Shown here: positions 36,730 through 48,045 of the stretch, in pieces
How the letters are laid out: each line of letters opens with the position of its first letter
Position numbering within the stretch: position 1 is the stretch's first letter
Source: an uncultured Lactobacillus sp.
GTDB taxonomy: Bacteria; Bacillota; Bacilli; Lactobacillales; Lactobacillaceae
DNA: 64,000 nucleotides
Assembly (NCBI GenBank): GCA_946482465.1
Contig: CAMLRL010000001.1
Location: 1 to 64,000, forward strand
Reading direction: 5' to 3'
Notes under the pieces: generated by a model
Database searches by the model: none
Seen by the model: the letters and a program-made list of their open reading frames with translations, nothing else
What the model was told of the DNA's origin: nothing
Translations under genes and position numbers: made by a program

Positions 36730-39108
36730 CTATCTCGTTTTAGTTTCTAATTTAATATTTTGCATCCCAATCATCGGGTCTATTTGACCTGAATATATCA
36801 ATTCTGGGGTTAAAATATAATCTTGTTTTGGAGCTGCAAGTGTGTCAGTTTCTGCTATATCTTGCTTATCTCTATTTTTATCGGACTTTTTCTCTGCGCT
36901 AGGGTCAACTTTTACATTCAGCGCTGTTTGCAATTTAGCAGTTAAACCAGTTTGGCGGTCATTACCTGAGTTATTCAAGGCCATCTCATAAGCACGCGGA
37001 TCACCAATCAAAACCAGATTTTTTTCAGCACGAGTTACCGCGGTATATAACAAATTACGTTTAAGCATGACGTAATTTTGCATAGTCAAGCTCAGAATTA
37101 CTAACGGAAATTCCGAGCCTTGTGCCTTATGTATTGTAATTGCATAAGCTCTAGTTACATCAAAAAGATCTTTTTTGCTAAAAGTAATTTCTCTACCATC
37201 AAAATCAGCAACCATACACTTTTGGGCATTATCATTATCAATTGCTAAAATTTTACCTATTTGACCATTATAGATATCTTTTTCAGGATTATTTTGTAAT
37301 TGTAAAATGCGGTCGCCAATGCGAAACTTTTCATCATGAATTTCAAGTATTTTGCTAGTAGGTTTTGCAGGGTTAATTATTGCCTGAATTACATTATTTA
37401 AATTAGTTACCCCGCCATCGCCTTGGTACATTGCTCCTAAAACTTGAATATCATCCGGATTAAAGCCTTTTGCTAGTGCGCGCTCAACTATTTGGCTGAC
37501 AACATGAGAAACTTCATGAGGCGGGCAGGAAATAAAAGAATAGTTTTTGGTTTTCTTAAACAAGGCTGCACTATTTTTTCCGAGATTAATATCATGGGCA
37601 AGCGTAATAATGCTTGAATCGTCTCCTTGCCGATGAATTTGTTTGAGGACAGTAGTCGGAAAAGCTTGCGACTTAATTAAATCACTAAAGACATTTCCCG
37701 CTCCCACAGATGGCAACTGGTCTTTATCCCCAACAAAAACAATATGTTTAGTCTCATTAATACTGGATACAAGTTGTTTAAATAAAAACATATCTACCAT
37801 TGACATTTCATCAATAATTAAAATTTCCCCATTGAGTTCGTTCAAATCGGTGGCATCATTTTCACCAATTCCTAAACCTAATAACCGGTGAATAGTTTTA
37901 GCTGTAATACCAGTTATTTCTTCCATCCTTTTTGCGGCACGACCAGTGGGCGCAGCTAGTAAAAACGGTGGGTCCGAGCTATATAAAGCTGATGATGGTA
38001 TTTCAGCCAAATCACGCAATGCTAATAGAATACCATTGATAATAGTTGTTTTCCCAGTTCCGGGACCACCTGTTAATATTGAAATAGGATGGGTCAGAGC
38101 GTTTTTAATAGCAGCTTTTTGTGTTGCATCATATTTAATTTTTAATTTGGTTTCGGCCTTAGTTATTGCCTGATTAAGTTCCTTGTCACTATATTTTGCA
38201 GTCGCTTGACTCTTTTCAACCAAGTTTTTTATTGTATTGGCAATATCTGTTTCAGTTTCAAATATTTCTTGCAGAGCCGCATGATTACCCAACACAACTA
38301 CTTTACCCTGATGCTGCAAGTTATTGACGCAGTCAACAATGACATTAAATTGGTTAATCTGTAGTAGTTTTTTAGCATCGGTCAGAAGCTTTTCCAACTT
38401 AACGTAGGTATTGCCTTCTTTTCCTACTTCATCAAGTAAAATTTGAAAAATTGCACCATTAACTCTTTTGGGATCCGCAGCAGCAATTCCTAACTTTTGA
38501 CCAATACGGTCGGCACTTTTGAAAGCATAACCTGTCACTTCGGCAATTGAGGCGTATGGATCTTCTTCCAGTTTAGTTAAAGTTTCGCCATGATAAAGTT
38601 GATAAAGTCTTCCCGCCACTTTTTTATTTAAGCCAAATTGAGCTAGTTGCAAAACTGTTTCCGAATAAGAATCCATTGAGTTAATTCCGCTGAGCAAACT
38701 GTCCTTTTGCTTTTTAGTTAAAGACAGAGTAGCAATTTTCCCCGGTTTTTCTTTTAATACATTCAGTGCGTCCATCCCTAAATCAGATACGATGGTGTCA
38801 GCAGCTTTTTTGCCTATTCCGGGAAACTTATTTGAACTTAAATAATTAATTAAACTGCCTTTTTCGTGTGGCAAAGCCAATTTATAATTTTCGCAGTGAA
38901 ATTGTAAACCGAATTTATTATGTACTGTCAACTTACCAGTAAAACTATAAGTTGCTCCTATTTGAACATCGCCAAAATTACCGGTGACTTTAATGTCATC
39001 CCGGTCGTAATTTTCCAATTGACCAATGATCGAAACGTCAAGAATTTTATAAAGATCTTGGTCGTTTTCGAAAACAATTCGATTAATTTTGCCAGTAAAT
39101 TCAGTCAT
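36730..39108 (-). CDS. recD2: RecD2 family ATP-dependent DNA helicase
   Basis: RecD2 is a 5'-to-3' superfamily 1B helicase of Gram-positives that acts in repair and replication restart without RecBC. With the ATG at 39108 (GAGAAAG just upstream) it has 792 residues. It shows an N-terminal OB/helix-hairpin-helix region with FPGIGKKAAD near 95-104, Walker A GGPGTGKT at 347-354, IIDEMSM for Walker B and a C-terminal UvrD-like part with TAVTRA. The last 60 residues form a charged, family-variable tail. It overlaps the upstream TPR gene by 8 bases. Confidence 0.94.
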   Translation of the reverse strand: MTEFTGKINRIVFENDQDLYKILDVSIIGQLENYDRDDIKVTGNFGDVQIGATYSFTGKLTVHNKFGLQFHCENYKLALPHEKGSLINYLSSNKFPGIGKKAADTIVSDLGMDALNVLKEKPGKIATLSLTKKQKDSLLSGINSMDSYSETVLQLAQFGLNKKVAGRLYQLYHGETLTKLEEDPYASIAEVTGYAFKSADRIGQKLGIAAADPKRVNGAIFQILLDEVGKEGNTYVKLEKLLTDAKKLLQINQFNVIVDCVNNLQHQGKVVVLGNHAALQEIFETETDIANTIKNLVEKSQATAKYSDKELNQAITKAETKLKIKYDATQKAAIKNALTHPISILTGGPGTGKTTIINGILLALRDLAEIPSSALYSSDPPFLLAAPTGRAAKRMEEITGITAKTIHRLLGLGIGENDATDLNELNGEILIIDEMSMVDMFLFKQLVSSINETKHIVFVGDKDQLPSVGAGNVFSDLIKSQAFPTTVLKQIHRQGDDSSIITLAHDINLGKNSAALFKKTKNYSFISCPPHEVSHVVSQIVERALAKGFNPDDIQVLGAMYQGDGGVTNLNNVIQAIINPAKPTSKILEIHDEKFRIGDRILQLQNNPEKDIYNGQIGKILAIDNDNAQKCMVADFDGREITFSKKDLFDVTRAYAITIHKAQGSEFPLVILSLTMQNYVMLKRNLLYTAVTRAEKNLVLIGDPRAYEMALNNSGNDRQTGLTAKLQTALNVKVDPSAEKKSDKNRDKQDIAETDTLAAPKQDYILTPELIYSGQIDPMIGMQNIKLETKTR

Positions 39109-39748
39109 TTTTCTTTCTCGCTTCATTTACTAATTTTAAGATTGAAGCATACTGCTTTTGCTCTTTACTAAAAAGTTTGGGATCTTGCTTTTTTGACCTA
39201 GCAAAGTATTTTTCAGCTTCTTTGCGACTTCTAGTTAAAATGGTGATGCCCAACATAAAATTGCTTTTAGCTGTTCTTTTTGTGGCAGAAATCTTGCTAT
39301 AGCTCATTTCTGCTTCTTTCATATTTCCCAAACTTAACCAAATATCGCCAATTAACTCTAAGACTTTGGCATCAACATTTTTAATAGTTAGTGCATAGGC
39401 CAGTGCTTTTTGGTTCTGCCCAATTTTAAAAAATACCAGTGCTTTTTGATATAATACTAAATCATCATTAGGAATTTGCTTGAGTAAACCGAGTGCTTGG
39501 TCAAATTTACCCTGCATATAATAACATACTGCCAGATCATAATCTAAATCCTGGGGGTGAGCAACTAAGTTCTTAGCTTTTTCAAGCAGCTGTGCTGCTT
39601 GGTCGCTACTCCCCTGTTCAATTAAATAGGTAGCAAGTTTTAAGTAGTTTTCACTATTATGCGGGTGAGCATCAATTTTCTTAATTAACTCATGTACTCT
39701 CTTTTTAACAGGAGTTGAGTCTCCTGCAGCTTTTTTGTCTGTTGTCAT
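39101..39748 (-). CDS. TPR-repeat protein
   Basis: This 215-residue soluble protein is made mostly of tetratricopeptide repeats (about 30-200), with typical patterns such as AAQLLEKAKNL and YYMQGKFDQALGLL. A basic N-terminal leader precedes them and a lysine-rich tail ends it. It is part of a tightly overlapping unit, gpmB-like gene, TPR gene and recD2, a conserved order in lactobacilli. No enzymatic motif is seen; a protein-binding role is inferred from the repeats. Confidence 0.8.
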   Translation of the reverse strand: MTTDKKAAGDSTPVKKRVHELIKKIDAHPHNSENYLKLATYLIEQGSSDQAAQLLEKAKNLVAHPQDLDYDLAVCYYMQGKFDQALGLLKQIPNDDLVLYQKALVFFKIGQNQKALAYALTIKNVDAKVLELIGDIWLSLGNMKEAEMSYSKISATKRTAKSNFMLGITILTRSRKEAEKYFARSKKQDPKLFSKEQKQYASILKLVNEARKKND

Positions 39749-40401
39749 AACGAATCAGAATCCACCATTTTTCTGTCTAAAAAGTCTGTTTTATTCCAAG
39801 TCAAAACTTTGAATGTCTGCCCTTTGTCTTTTGTTTCCAATATAGTAAGGCTTGTGTTGCTTAAACCGCCATTTTTCCTAATATCAGCTAGCGGGTAACC
39901 TAATAAACCACCCATAATTGCTCCTAGAGCTGCTCCATGGCTTACTGCTAACACTTTATCATCATCTTGATACTTGTGAGCTACTTCTTGGCCAAAACTT
40001 AATCCCCGAGCAATTACTTCCGGATAATTTTCTCCACCAATACTGTGACCATCATATTTTGCAGGTTGATTCCAGATATCATCAACTTGTTGGGGATATT
40101 TACTTTCGGCTTCAGAAAAAGTGAGTCCTTCCATCGCTCCCAGATCAAACTCGCGCAAACGTTCATCTACATTTATTTGGGCTTTATAACCAGAAATTTC
40201 AGCGAAATTTACTGCCGTAGTTTTTGCTCTTTTTAAGGGACTAGTATAAATGCCGGCAAAATTTGTTCCTCGTAAATAATCAGCCAGTTTGCCGATATCA
40301 ATTAGACTTTGAGTTAAAAGTGGTGAATCACCGTGTGCCCCCTGAAAACGTTTTTGTAAATTCCATTCTGTTTTACCATGTCTGACAAAATAAATCTGCA
40401 T
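39745..40401 (-). CDS. Histidine phosphatase family protein (phosphoglycerate mutase-like)
   Basis: The 218-residue protein has the branch-1 histidine phosphatase signature VRHGKTEWN with catalytic His8, Arg57-region YTSPLKRAK, a Glu in GAMEGLTF and the second histidine in SHGAALG. Such proteins are often labelled GpmB, but most are broad phosphatases, not glycolytic mutases. The substrate is unknown. It overlaps the TPR gene by 4 bases. Confidence 0.85.
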   Translation of the reverse strand: MQIYFVRHGKTEWNLQKRFQGAHGDSPLLTQSLIDIGKLADYLRGTNFAGIYTSPLKRAKTTAVNFAEISGYKAQINVDERLREFDLGAMEGLTFSEAESKYPQQVDDIWNQPAKYDGHSIGGENYPEVIARGLSFGQEVAHKYQDDDKVLAVSHGAALGAIMGGLLGYPLADIRKNGGLSNTSLTILETKDKGQTFKVLTWNKTDFLDRKMVDSDSL

Positions 40402-40484
40402 TAAATAATTATCCTTTTCTGTTGCTATTAGTTTCTAGTTTATCATTTAATTTGTTTAAAAGAAAAAGAGTAGGAACAAACAAA

Positions 40485-40511
40485 AAAGGAAATGCCGAAG
40501 ACATTCCCTTT
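40485..40511 (-). terminator. Terminator after mnmA
   Basis: The stem AAAGGAAATG / CATTCCCTTT (40485-40494 with 40502-40511, one mismatch) is followed on the minus strand by a U-run. It lies 12 bases after the mnmA stop and closes the eight-gene ileS unit. Confidence 0.75.
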
Positions 40512-40522
40512 GATAGCTAAAA

Positions 40523-41994
<1,472 letters not shown>

Positions 41995-42047
41995 AATTTT
42001 ACCTCACTTACTAATAATAAGCATATCTGCTTTAAAAAGCAATTATT

Positions 42048-43199
42048 TTATTTGTTTTGGAGCTTGCTCACAACTTTAAACAACTGATTTGCAAAAGCGC
42101 GCACCTCTTTCTCCGTAGTGAAGCGTCCAAAAGAGATCCGAATAGATTCATTAATTCTTGGCGATTTTTTACCAAAACATGCAACTAGTACATGTGAAGG
42201 CTCAATTGAGCCTGCAGTACAGGCAGAGCCACCGGAAACCGCAAAACCTGCTAAATCCAAATTTGTCTGTAAAAGGGTGGTGGAAATATCATTAAAAAAC
42301 AAATTTAAGATATGATGTGAATCGTATTCTTTAATGCCGCCATTTACTTGAAAGTCTAATTGAGCTTCTTCAAGTTGATTTAAAATTATACCTTGCAGCT
42401 TTTGATATTTCTTTTGCAGTTGCGCCTTATCTATGGCAGCAACTTCACTGATAGCCTCACCAAAGCCGGCAATTCCGGGAACATTTTCAGTGCCAGCTCT
42501 GCGTTTGGTTTCCTGTTCACCACCATAAACTAACGGCGGCAAGTTAATTGCATTTCTTTCATATAAAAAGCCTAAAAACTTGGGTCCGTTTATTTTATGA
42601 GCAGAAGTTGACAATAAGTCAATATTCATTTTCTCTACGTCTAAGTCAATGTTACCTAAGCCTTGGACTGCATCAACATGAAAATAAGCATTGCTTGGCT
42701 TTACAATAGCCCCAATTTTCGCCAAAGGGTTGATTGTACCCATTTCATTATTGACAGCCATAATTGAAACCAAAATAGTTTGAGGAGTAAGTGCCTCTTT
42801 TAAATCTGCTAAGGAAATACGCCCATTTTCGTCAACATCCAGATAAACGACATCATAGCCTTCCAGTTGCAACTGCTGCATTGGTTTTAAAACGGACGGG
42901 TGCTCAATTTTCGTTGTGATGATACGCTTGCCGATATTTTGGCGACTATGTGCTGTACCAAAAATTGCAGTATTATTGCTTTCTGAGCCTCCAGAGGTAA
43001 AAATAATTTCACTTTCTGAAGCATTTATCGCATGTGCCGCTTTTCGTCTGGCTAAGTCGACAACATGACGAGCCTTTCGTCCTAGTTCATATGTACTTGA
43101 AGCATTACCAAAGTCATTTTTCATTTCAGCCGTAATAACATTAATTACATTATCTGACATTGGTGTTGTAGCAGCATTATCTAAATAAACTTCTGTCAT
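42048..43199 (-). CDS. Cysteine desulfurase (IscS/NifS family)
   Basis: This PLP enzyme takes sulfur from cysteine and passes it on as persulfide. The 383 residues show the PLP lysine Lys202 in SAHKINGPK, the HVDAVQ aspartate and the active-site Cys327 in GGSACTAGS on the flexible loop typical of the IscS-like group. With mnmA two genes downstream and DUF1831 in between, its main job is probably sulfur supply for tRNA 2-thiouridine, as for YrvO in Bacillus. The gap of 53 bases to DUF1831 holds no clear terminator. Confidence 0.93.
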   Translation of the reverse strand: MTEVYLDNAATTPMSDNVINVITAEMKNDFGNASSTYELGRKARHVVDLARRKAAHAINASESEIIFTSGGSESNNTAIFGTAHSRQNIGKRIITTKIEHPSVLKPMQQLQLEGYDVVYLDVDENGRISLADLKEALTPQTILVSIMAVNNEMGTINPLAKIGAIVKPSNAYFHVDAVQGLGNIDLDVEKMNIDLLSTSAHKINGPKFLGFLYERNAINLPPLVYGGEQETKRRAGTENVPGIAGFGEAISEVAAIDKAQLQKKYQKLQGIILNQLEEAQLDFQVNGGIKEYDSHHILNLFFNDISTTLLQTNLDLAGFAVSGGSACTAGSIEPSHVLVACFGKKSPRINESIRISFGRFTTEKEVRAFANQLFKVVSKLQNK

Positions 43200-43203
43200 C
43201 AGT

Positions 43204-43899
43204 TTAAGTCATCTTCTCTATGTATGAACAAATTATTTTAGCGGCTTTTGCACCAACTTTTTGAGCAAAATGGTCAAAATCGCCGTTAGCATCTTGGTTA
43301 CCATTATCTGAAATGGCACGTAAGCCAATCAAGGGCTTTTCAAAATGATAAGCTACTTGAGCAAAAGCAGCTCCTTCCATCTCCACTCCTAAAGCAGTAG
43401 AAAAATTCTGCTTGATTTCATCTTTTTGTACTTGAGAACCAATAAAGGAATCGCCTGTAACAATTAATCCTTCTTGATAATCAATCTTTTCTTTCTGTAA
43501 AAATTGGGCAAAATTACTTCTAGCAGTTGAATCTAAGTTGAATACTGCCGGTTCGCCCGGTATTTGTCCTTCAACATAATCACCAGCCAAAGTGTTATGG
43601 GCATCATGATACGCAAAAGCACTTGCCAAAATTAAATCTTCTTTATGAACACTATCTTGTAAAGACCCAGCAGTACCGGTCATAAAAATTAAATCAATAT
43701 CAACTAGACTTAGTAAACTAGCTAAATTCATAGCTGCTTGCACTTTGCCTATTCCGCTTAAACCAATATACACATCATTCTGATTAACGCAAAAATGCTC
43801 GAATGTAGTAGATCCGAACATTTCTTTGTGACCAGAGTGAAAATACTTATGATAATATTCAGCCTCAATTTCCATTGGGACAATAATTGCTATCTTCAT
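43204..43899 (-). CDS. mtnN: 5'-methylthioadenosine/S-adenosylhomocysteine nucleosidase
   Basis: MtnN (Pfs) splits MTA and S-adenosylhomocysteine into adenine and the thioribose or ribosyl-homocysteine part, clearing inhibitors of methyl transfer. The 231 residues match the family length and include GVEMEGAAFAQVA and the catalytic-Asp block AISDNGNQDANGDF. It starts 18 bases after the small membrane gene and is 4 bases from the cysteine desulfurase gene, within the ileS-led run. Confidence 0.95.
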   Translation of the reverse strand: MKIAIIVPMEIEAEYYHKYFHSGHKEMFGSTTFEHFCVNQNDVYIGLSGIGKVQAAMNLASLLSLVDIDLIFMTGTAGSLQDSVHKEDLILASAFAYHDAHNTLAGDYVEGQIPGEPAVFNLDSTARSNFAQFLQKEKIDYQEGLIVTGDSFIGSQVQKDEIKQNFSTALGVEMEGAAFAQVAYHFEKPLIGLRAISDNGNQDANGDFDHFAQKVGAKAAKIICSYIEKMT

Positions 43900-43917
43900 T
43901 TTTACCCTCGTTCAATT

Positions 43918-44250
43918 TTATAAGTGAAATAACGCAAATAATACCAAAATTATTAAAACAGCCACAATTAAAATGGCACGGTTGAGTTTGCCCTTTAATT
44001 TTAAAGCTTTTTCCTGACTTGTAGGTGACTGTGACTTAGCTTCTCTATTGGGAGAGTTTCGTTTCTTTTCGCCAGTTTCTGCATTAACCTGCTCGTTTGT
44101 GTGCACAACTTCATCCGCATCACGGGTAAATTCAGGATTAACATTAACTTCTTCATCACTATCATCAAAAGCAGACTTGATGGAGTTTAGAACCTTTTTA
44201 CCCCTTTGCCGTTTTAATTTTTTACGGTAATCAGATCGTTTTTCAGTCAT
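43918..44250 (-). CDS. Small tail-anchored membrane protein of unknown function
   Basis: The 110-residue protein has a strongly basic start (SDYRKKLKRQRGKK), an acidic and N/E-rich middle and a single membrane span in the last 22 residues, followed by only two or three residues. This is the layout of a tail-anchored protein with a cytoplasmic body. No family was recognised with confidence. It overlaps the Nudix gene by 8 bases, so translation is coupled. Confidence 0.75.
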   Translation of the reverse strand: MTEKRSDYRKKLKRQRGKKVLNSIKSAFDDSDEEVNVNPEFTRDADEVVHTNEQVNAETGEKKRNSPNREAKSQSPTSQEKALKLKGKLNRAILIVAVLIILVLFALFHL

Positions 44251-44815
44251 TTTGTTCCTTAGTATCAGCGCCTGTCAGCAGCATATTTTCCCATACGCTC
44301 ATGGCATACAATGTTTTGGCATCGACAATTTTACCTTCTGCTGAAAGACGTTTCAACTCTTCTAAATTAAACCAATGACTAGTAAGAAACTCGTCTGGGT
44401 CGAGCGCCTTTTTATCAGTCAGTTTTGTTAATGTATCGCAATAAAATAAATAGAGCTTTTCGTCAGTAAAGCCTGGTGAAGAATAAAATTCAGTAATTTT
44501 CTCCCAGTAATCTGCATGATAGCCGCCCTCTTCATTCAGCTCTCGTTTCATTGCATCCAGTGGACTAGCATCAGTATCATCAATTAAACCAGCAGGAATT
44601 TCTAAAGTCAGTTCTTTAATCGGTTCACGCCATTGTTCGACCAGCAACATTTCCTGCTTGTCATTCACTGCGATAGCAGCTGAAGCAGGTTGATGTTTTA
44701 CCACTTCCCGCGAGGCAGTTTCACCATTGGGCAATTTAATCGTTCTGACAGAAAGATCGACAATACGACCCGTAAAAATTTGTTTTGAAGAGATTTCAGT
44801 TTCTGTTAAATCCAT
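44243..44815 (-). CDS. Nudix hydrolase, ADP-ribose pyrophosphatase type
   Basis: The 190-residue protein has the ADP-ribose pyrophosphatase arrangement with EIPAGLIDD followed by KRELNEEGGY, the Nudix box, near residues 78-105. The spacing between the first Gly and the REL part is one residue longer than the textbook pattern, which is not rare in this subfamily. It probably cleaves ADP-ribose to AMP and ribose 5-phosphate (NudF-like). It lies in the ileS-led run, 14 bases after the cold-shock-like gene. Confidence 0.85.
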   Translation of the reverse strand: MDLTETEISSKQIFTGRIVDLSVRTIKLPNGETASREVVKHQPASAAIAVNDKQEMLLVEQWREPIKELTLEIPAGLIDDTDASPLDAMKRELNEEGGYHADYWEKITEFYSSPGFTDEKLYLFYCDTLTKLTDKKALDPDEFLTSHWFNLEELKRLSAEGKIVDAKTLYAMSVWENMLLTGADTKEQND

Positions 44816-44829
44816 TATTCACTTTCCTG

Positions 44830-45036
44830 TTAATCAGCTAAATATACGTTGACACATTGTAAGCCATTTTTACCTTGAGCAAGTTGGTATTTAACTTTTT
44901 GACCAACTTGCAAGCGGCGATAACCTTCTTCTTTAATAGCTGTATAAAAAACAAAATATGATTTCTGATTTTCATCATCAGTGATAAAACCAAAACTGCT
45001 GTTTCGGTCAAACTGTTTTACTTTACCGTAACGCAT
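44830..45036 (-). CDS. Divergent cold-shock-domain protein
   Basis: The 68 residues follow the cold-shock-domain pattern GKVKQFD, FGFITDD, an FV core and GQKVKYQ. The RNA-binding motifs are altered: the usual Lys-Gly before FGFI is Ser13-Ser14, and the VFVHF motif reads YFVFY (27-31), so the nucleic-acid-stacking histidine is Phe30. It may bind RNA differently from ordinary Csp proteins. Its ATG overlaps the last base of the ileS stop, so it is made together with isoleucyl-tRNA synthetase. Confidence 0.8.
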   Translation of the reverse strand: MRYGKVKQFDRNSSFGFITDDENQKSYFVFYTAIKEEGYRRLQVGQKVKYQLAQGKNGLQCVNVYLAD

Positions 45037-47825
45037 TATTCTTCCAAGCCTTCTTGAACTGCTTCGGGATAATCTTCTTCAACTATCTTAGCACATCTTC
45101 CGCACAGCATAGGTATTTTATTATCTGCACCAATGTCTGTTCTGATCATGCGGCAACGTGGACAAACTTCACCTTCAGCATGTTCAACTATAAAAGCACC
45201 ATTTGGCAATTTTTGCGCATTTTCAGGTGCAGCACCTGAAGCAATAGTTAATTTAGAAACAATTAAAATTTGTCTAAAGTTTGCGTTCAGTTTAGTTAAA
45301 ACTGTTTGCATTTCAGCAGTTGGATAAATTGTAACCGCAGCTTCAAATGATTTACCAATTAATTTTTGATCACGAGCTTCTTCAAGAACTTTTAAGACAT
45401 CATCACGTAAGTTCATGAATTTATGCCAATTTTCAGTCAATTCATCATGGTTTGAATAAGTCTCAACCTGAGGCATTTCTGCAAGTTGAACGTAATCTTC
45501 CTTTTCTTTAAGGAAAGACCAAACTTCTTCCATTGTGTGTGGCAAAATTGGTGTCAAAATTTTGGCCAATTTAACGGCAGCATCATAGATAACGGTTTGC
45601 ATTGATCTTCTTGCATGACTGTCTTGACTTTCAATGTAAAGCACATCTTTAGCAAAGTCTAAATAAAAGGCAGACAGATCATTTGAAATAAATGCGAATA
45701 CTTTTTTATAAACATTATTAAAGTCATAACGTTCATAACTGTCAAGACAAGTTTTAACTAAGTCATTAAGACGTACTTCCATGTATTGGTCAATTGAGTT
45801 GAGATCTTGATATTCTACTCGATTGACTTGTGGATCAAAATCTGAAGTATTGGCCAACATATAGCGGAATGTATTTCTAATCTTACGGTAACTCTCTGAA
45901 GTCTGACGCAATATATCTTGTGAAACTGCAACATCAGAAGTAGTATCAACTGATGCAACCCACAAACGAATAATTTCTGCACCCATTTGCTTGATGACAT
46001 CATTTGGTGAAATTACATTACCCAAAGATTTGGACATTTTATGTCCTTTTTCATCCAGAACAAATCCTTGAGATAAAATACCACGATATGGAGCAATTCC
46101 TTTTGCTGCTACAGAAGTAATCAAACTGGAGTTAAACCAGCCCCGATATTGGTCACTGCCTTCAAGGTAAAGATCACATGGGAAGCGCAAATCAGGTCTT
46201 TTAGCTAATACGGCTTGATGAGAAGACCCTGAATCAAACCATACGTCTAAAATATCGGTTTCTTTGGTAAATTTACCATTTGGAGAATGCTCAGAAGTGA
46301 AACCTTCAGGCAATAATTCCTTAGCAGTTTTCTTATACCAAGCATTAGAGCCTTCTTTAGCAAAAATCTGGGCAATATGCTCAATAGTTTCTGGCGTAAC
46401 AATTGGAGTGCCATCTTCCGCATAAAAGATTGGCAAAGGCACACCCCATGCCCGCTGTCTTGAAATTACCCAATCGCCACGATCTTTAATCATGTTATGC
46501 AAACGTAATTTACCCCAAGAAGGAGTGAAATTAACTTGATCAATTTGGTCAAGAATTTGCTGGCGACATTTATCAATTGATGCAAACCATTGGGTAGTAG
46601 CACGATAAATTACAGGCTTTTTTGTACGCCAATCATGTGGATATGAGTGGGTAAAGAAACTTAATTTCAGTAGATTGCCTGACTTCTTTAATTTTTCGCT
46701 GACAACTTTATTTGCATCATTATAAAATAATCCTACTAAATCAGGATCTTCAATTTCTTCTGTAAAGCAACCCTTATTGTCCATTGGACTATAAACTGGA
46801 ATGCCATATTTTTGTGCTACATTATAGTCATCTTCACCAAAGCCGGAAGCTGTATGAACTAGACCTGTACCATCACTGGCGGTAACATGCAAAGCATTCA
46901 TTACTAAAGAATCACGATCATATAGTGGGTGTTTAGCTACCATACGATCCATATCTTTACCTTTTAGATGTTGGGTAACTTTATAGTCATTCCAGCCCAA
47001 TTCTGCAGCAACTGCTTCTAATCGCTCAGTACCAACAACGTACCGCTTATCGTCAACTTGAACTACTGAATAATCAAAACCCGGATTTACAGTAATTCCT
47101 TGGTTAGTAGGAATAGTCCAAGGTGTAGTTGTCCAAATCAAGAAATAAGTGTTTTGGGTGTCTAAAAGACCTTTGCCATCTTTAACAGGGAAAGAAACAT
47201 AAATTGATGGTGACTTGATATCATGGTATTCAACTTCGGCTTCAGCTAGAGTTGACTCACTTGAAGGTGACCAATATACAGGCTTTTTCCCTTTATAGAT
47301 ATAGCCCTTTTCGAACATTTTACCGAAAACCCGAATTTCTTCTGCTTCGTATTCAGGCTGAAAAGTAATGTACGGATGATCCCAATCACCCATAACACCT
47401 AAGCGCTTGAAGTCAGCCATTTGCTTTTTGACTTCTTCTTGAGCAAAATCTTGACAAAGCTGACGATAATCTGCCAGATTCATCTTCTTGCGGTCAACAC
47501 CTTGCTTAGTCAGTTGCTGTTCAATTGGTAAGCCGTGAGTATCCCAGCCAGGAACGTAAGGAGCATAGTAGCCGTTCATATTTTTAAAACGAACAATAAT
47601 ATCCTTAGAGATCTTGTTCATAGCGTGACCGATATGGATATTGCCATTAGCAAATGGCGGGCCGTCATGCAAATCAAAACGAGGCTTACCCTTATTTAAC
47701 TTTAATCTCTGTTCATATAATTTGTTTTCTTCCCATTCTTTTTGCCATTGCGCTTCTCTTACAGGCAAATTTCCTCTCATTTTAAATTTGGTCTTACCCA
47801 AATTAAGAGTATCTTTCACTCGCAT
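45036..47825 (-). CDS. ileS: Isoleucyl-tRNA synthetase
   Basis: IleS charges tRNA-Ile and edits out valine. The 929 residues contain HIGH at 64-67, the editing domain with [15 protein letters not shown], the KMSKS loop (HKMSKSLGN) and a C-terminal zinc finger with Cys888, Cys891, Cys908 and Cys911. It is the bacterial type-1 form of normal length. A T-box riboswitch with an Ile specifier lies directly upstream, so transcription should rise when tRNA-Ile is uncharged. It heads an unbroken run of eight genes ending with mnmA. Confidence 0.97.
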   Translation of the reverse strand: MRVKDTLNLGKTKFKMRGNLPVREAQWQKEWEENKLYEQRLKLNKGKPRFDLHDGPPFANGNIHIGHAMNKISKDIIVRFKNMNGYYAPYVPGWDTHGLPIEQQLTKQGVDRKKMNLADYRQLCQDFAQEEVKKQMADFKRLGVMGDWDHPYITFQPEYEAEEIRVFGKMFEKGYIYKGKKPVYWSPSSESTLAEAEVEYHDIKSPSIYVSFPVKDGKGLLDTQNTYFLIWTTTPWTIPTNQGITVNPGFDYSVVQVDDKRYVVGTERLEAVAAELGWNDYKVTQHLKGKDMDRMVAKHPLYDRDSLVMNALHVTASDGTGLVHTASGFGEDDYNVAQKYGIPVYSPMDNKGCFTEEIEDPDLVGLFYNDANKVVSEKLKKSGNLLKLSFFTHSYPHDWRTKKPVIYRATTQWFASIDKCRQQILDQIDQVNFTPSWGKLRLHNMIKDRGDWVISRQRAWGVPLPIFYAEDGTPIVTPETIEHIAQIFAKEGSNAWYKKTAKELLPEGFTSEHSPNGKFTKETDILDVWFDSGSSHQAVLAKRPDLRFPCDLYLEGSDQYRGWFNSSLITSVAAKGIAPYRGILSQGFVLDEKGHKMSKSLGNVISPNDVIKQMGAEIIRLWVASVDTTSDVAVSQDILRQTSESYRKIRNTFRYMLANTSDFDPQVNRVEYQDLNSIDQYMEVRLNDLVKTCLDSYERYDFNNVYKKVFAFISNDLSAFYLDFAKDVLYIESQDSHARRSMQTVIYDAAVKLAKILTPILPHTMEEVWSFLKEKEDYVQLAEMPQVETYSNHDELTENWHKFMNLRDDVLKVLEEARDQKLIGKSFEAAVTIYPTAEMQTVLTKLNANFRQILIVSKLTIASGAAPENAQKLPNGAFIVEHAEGEVCPRCRMIRTDIGADNKIPMLCGRCAKIVEEDYPEAVQEGLEE

Positions 47826-47842
47826 TTTTATTCCTTTCTGTA

Positions 47843-48031
47843 AAAAAAGCCTCGTCCTAAAATTAGGGCGAGGTTAATTATCGTGGTACCACCTAAATTG
47901 AGCTTTTAAGCTCCACTTATTGATTGTGTATCGTACAACTTACGTAACAAACCATTATTAACAGCTGATCAACCTTTGAGCTCTGATACTAGCCTCACAC
48001 CGGCGCTAATTCGCTGAATTGCTCTTAGGTT
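47843..48031 (-). ncRNA. T-box riboswitch, isoleucine type, in the ileS leader
   Basis: On the minus strand the element starts with a compact Stem I (AACCT-AA-GAGC pairing with GCTC-AA-AGGTT, 48031 to 47971) that holds the specifier triplet ATC at 47985-47987 and a GGTG apical loop. A Stem III hairpin GGAGCTT/AGCTC follows, then the T-box AGGTGGTACCACG at 47882-47894. The terminator stem (47850-47860 with 47863-47873) ends in seven U just before the ileS ribosome binding site. Uncharged tRNA-Ile should favour the antiterminator and let ileS be read. The Stem I is short compared with the usual hundred-odd bases. Confidence 0.88.
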
Positions 48032-48045
48032 TTACTGCCAGTTTG

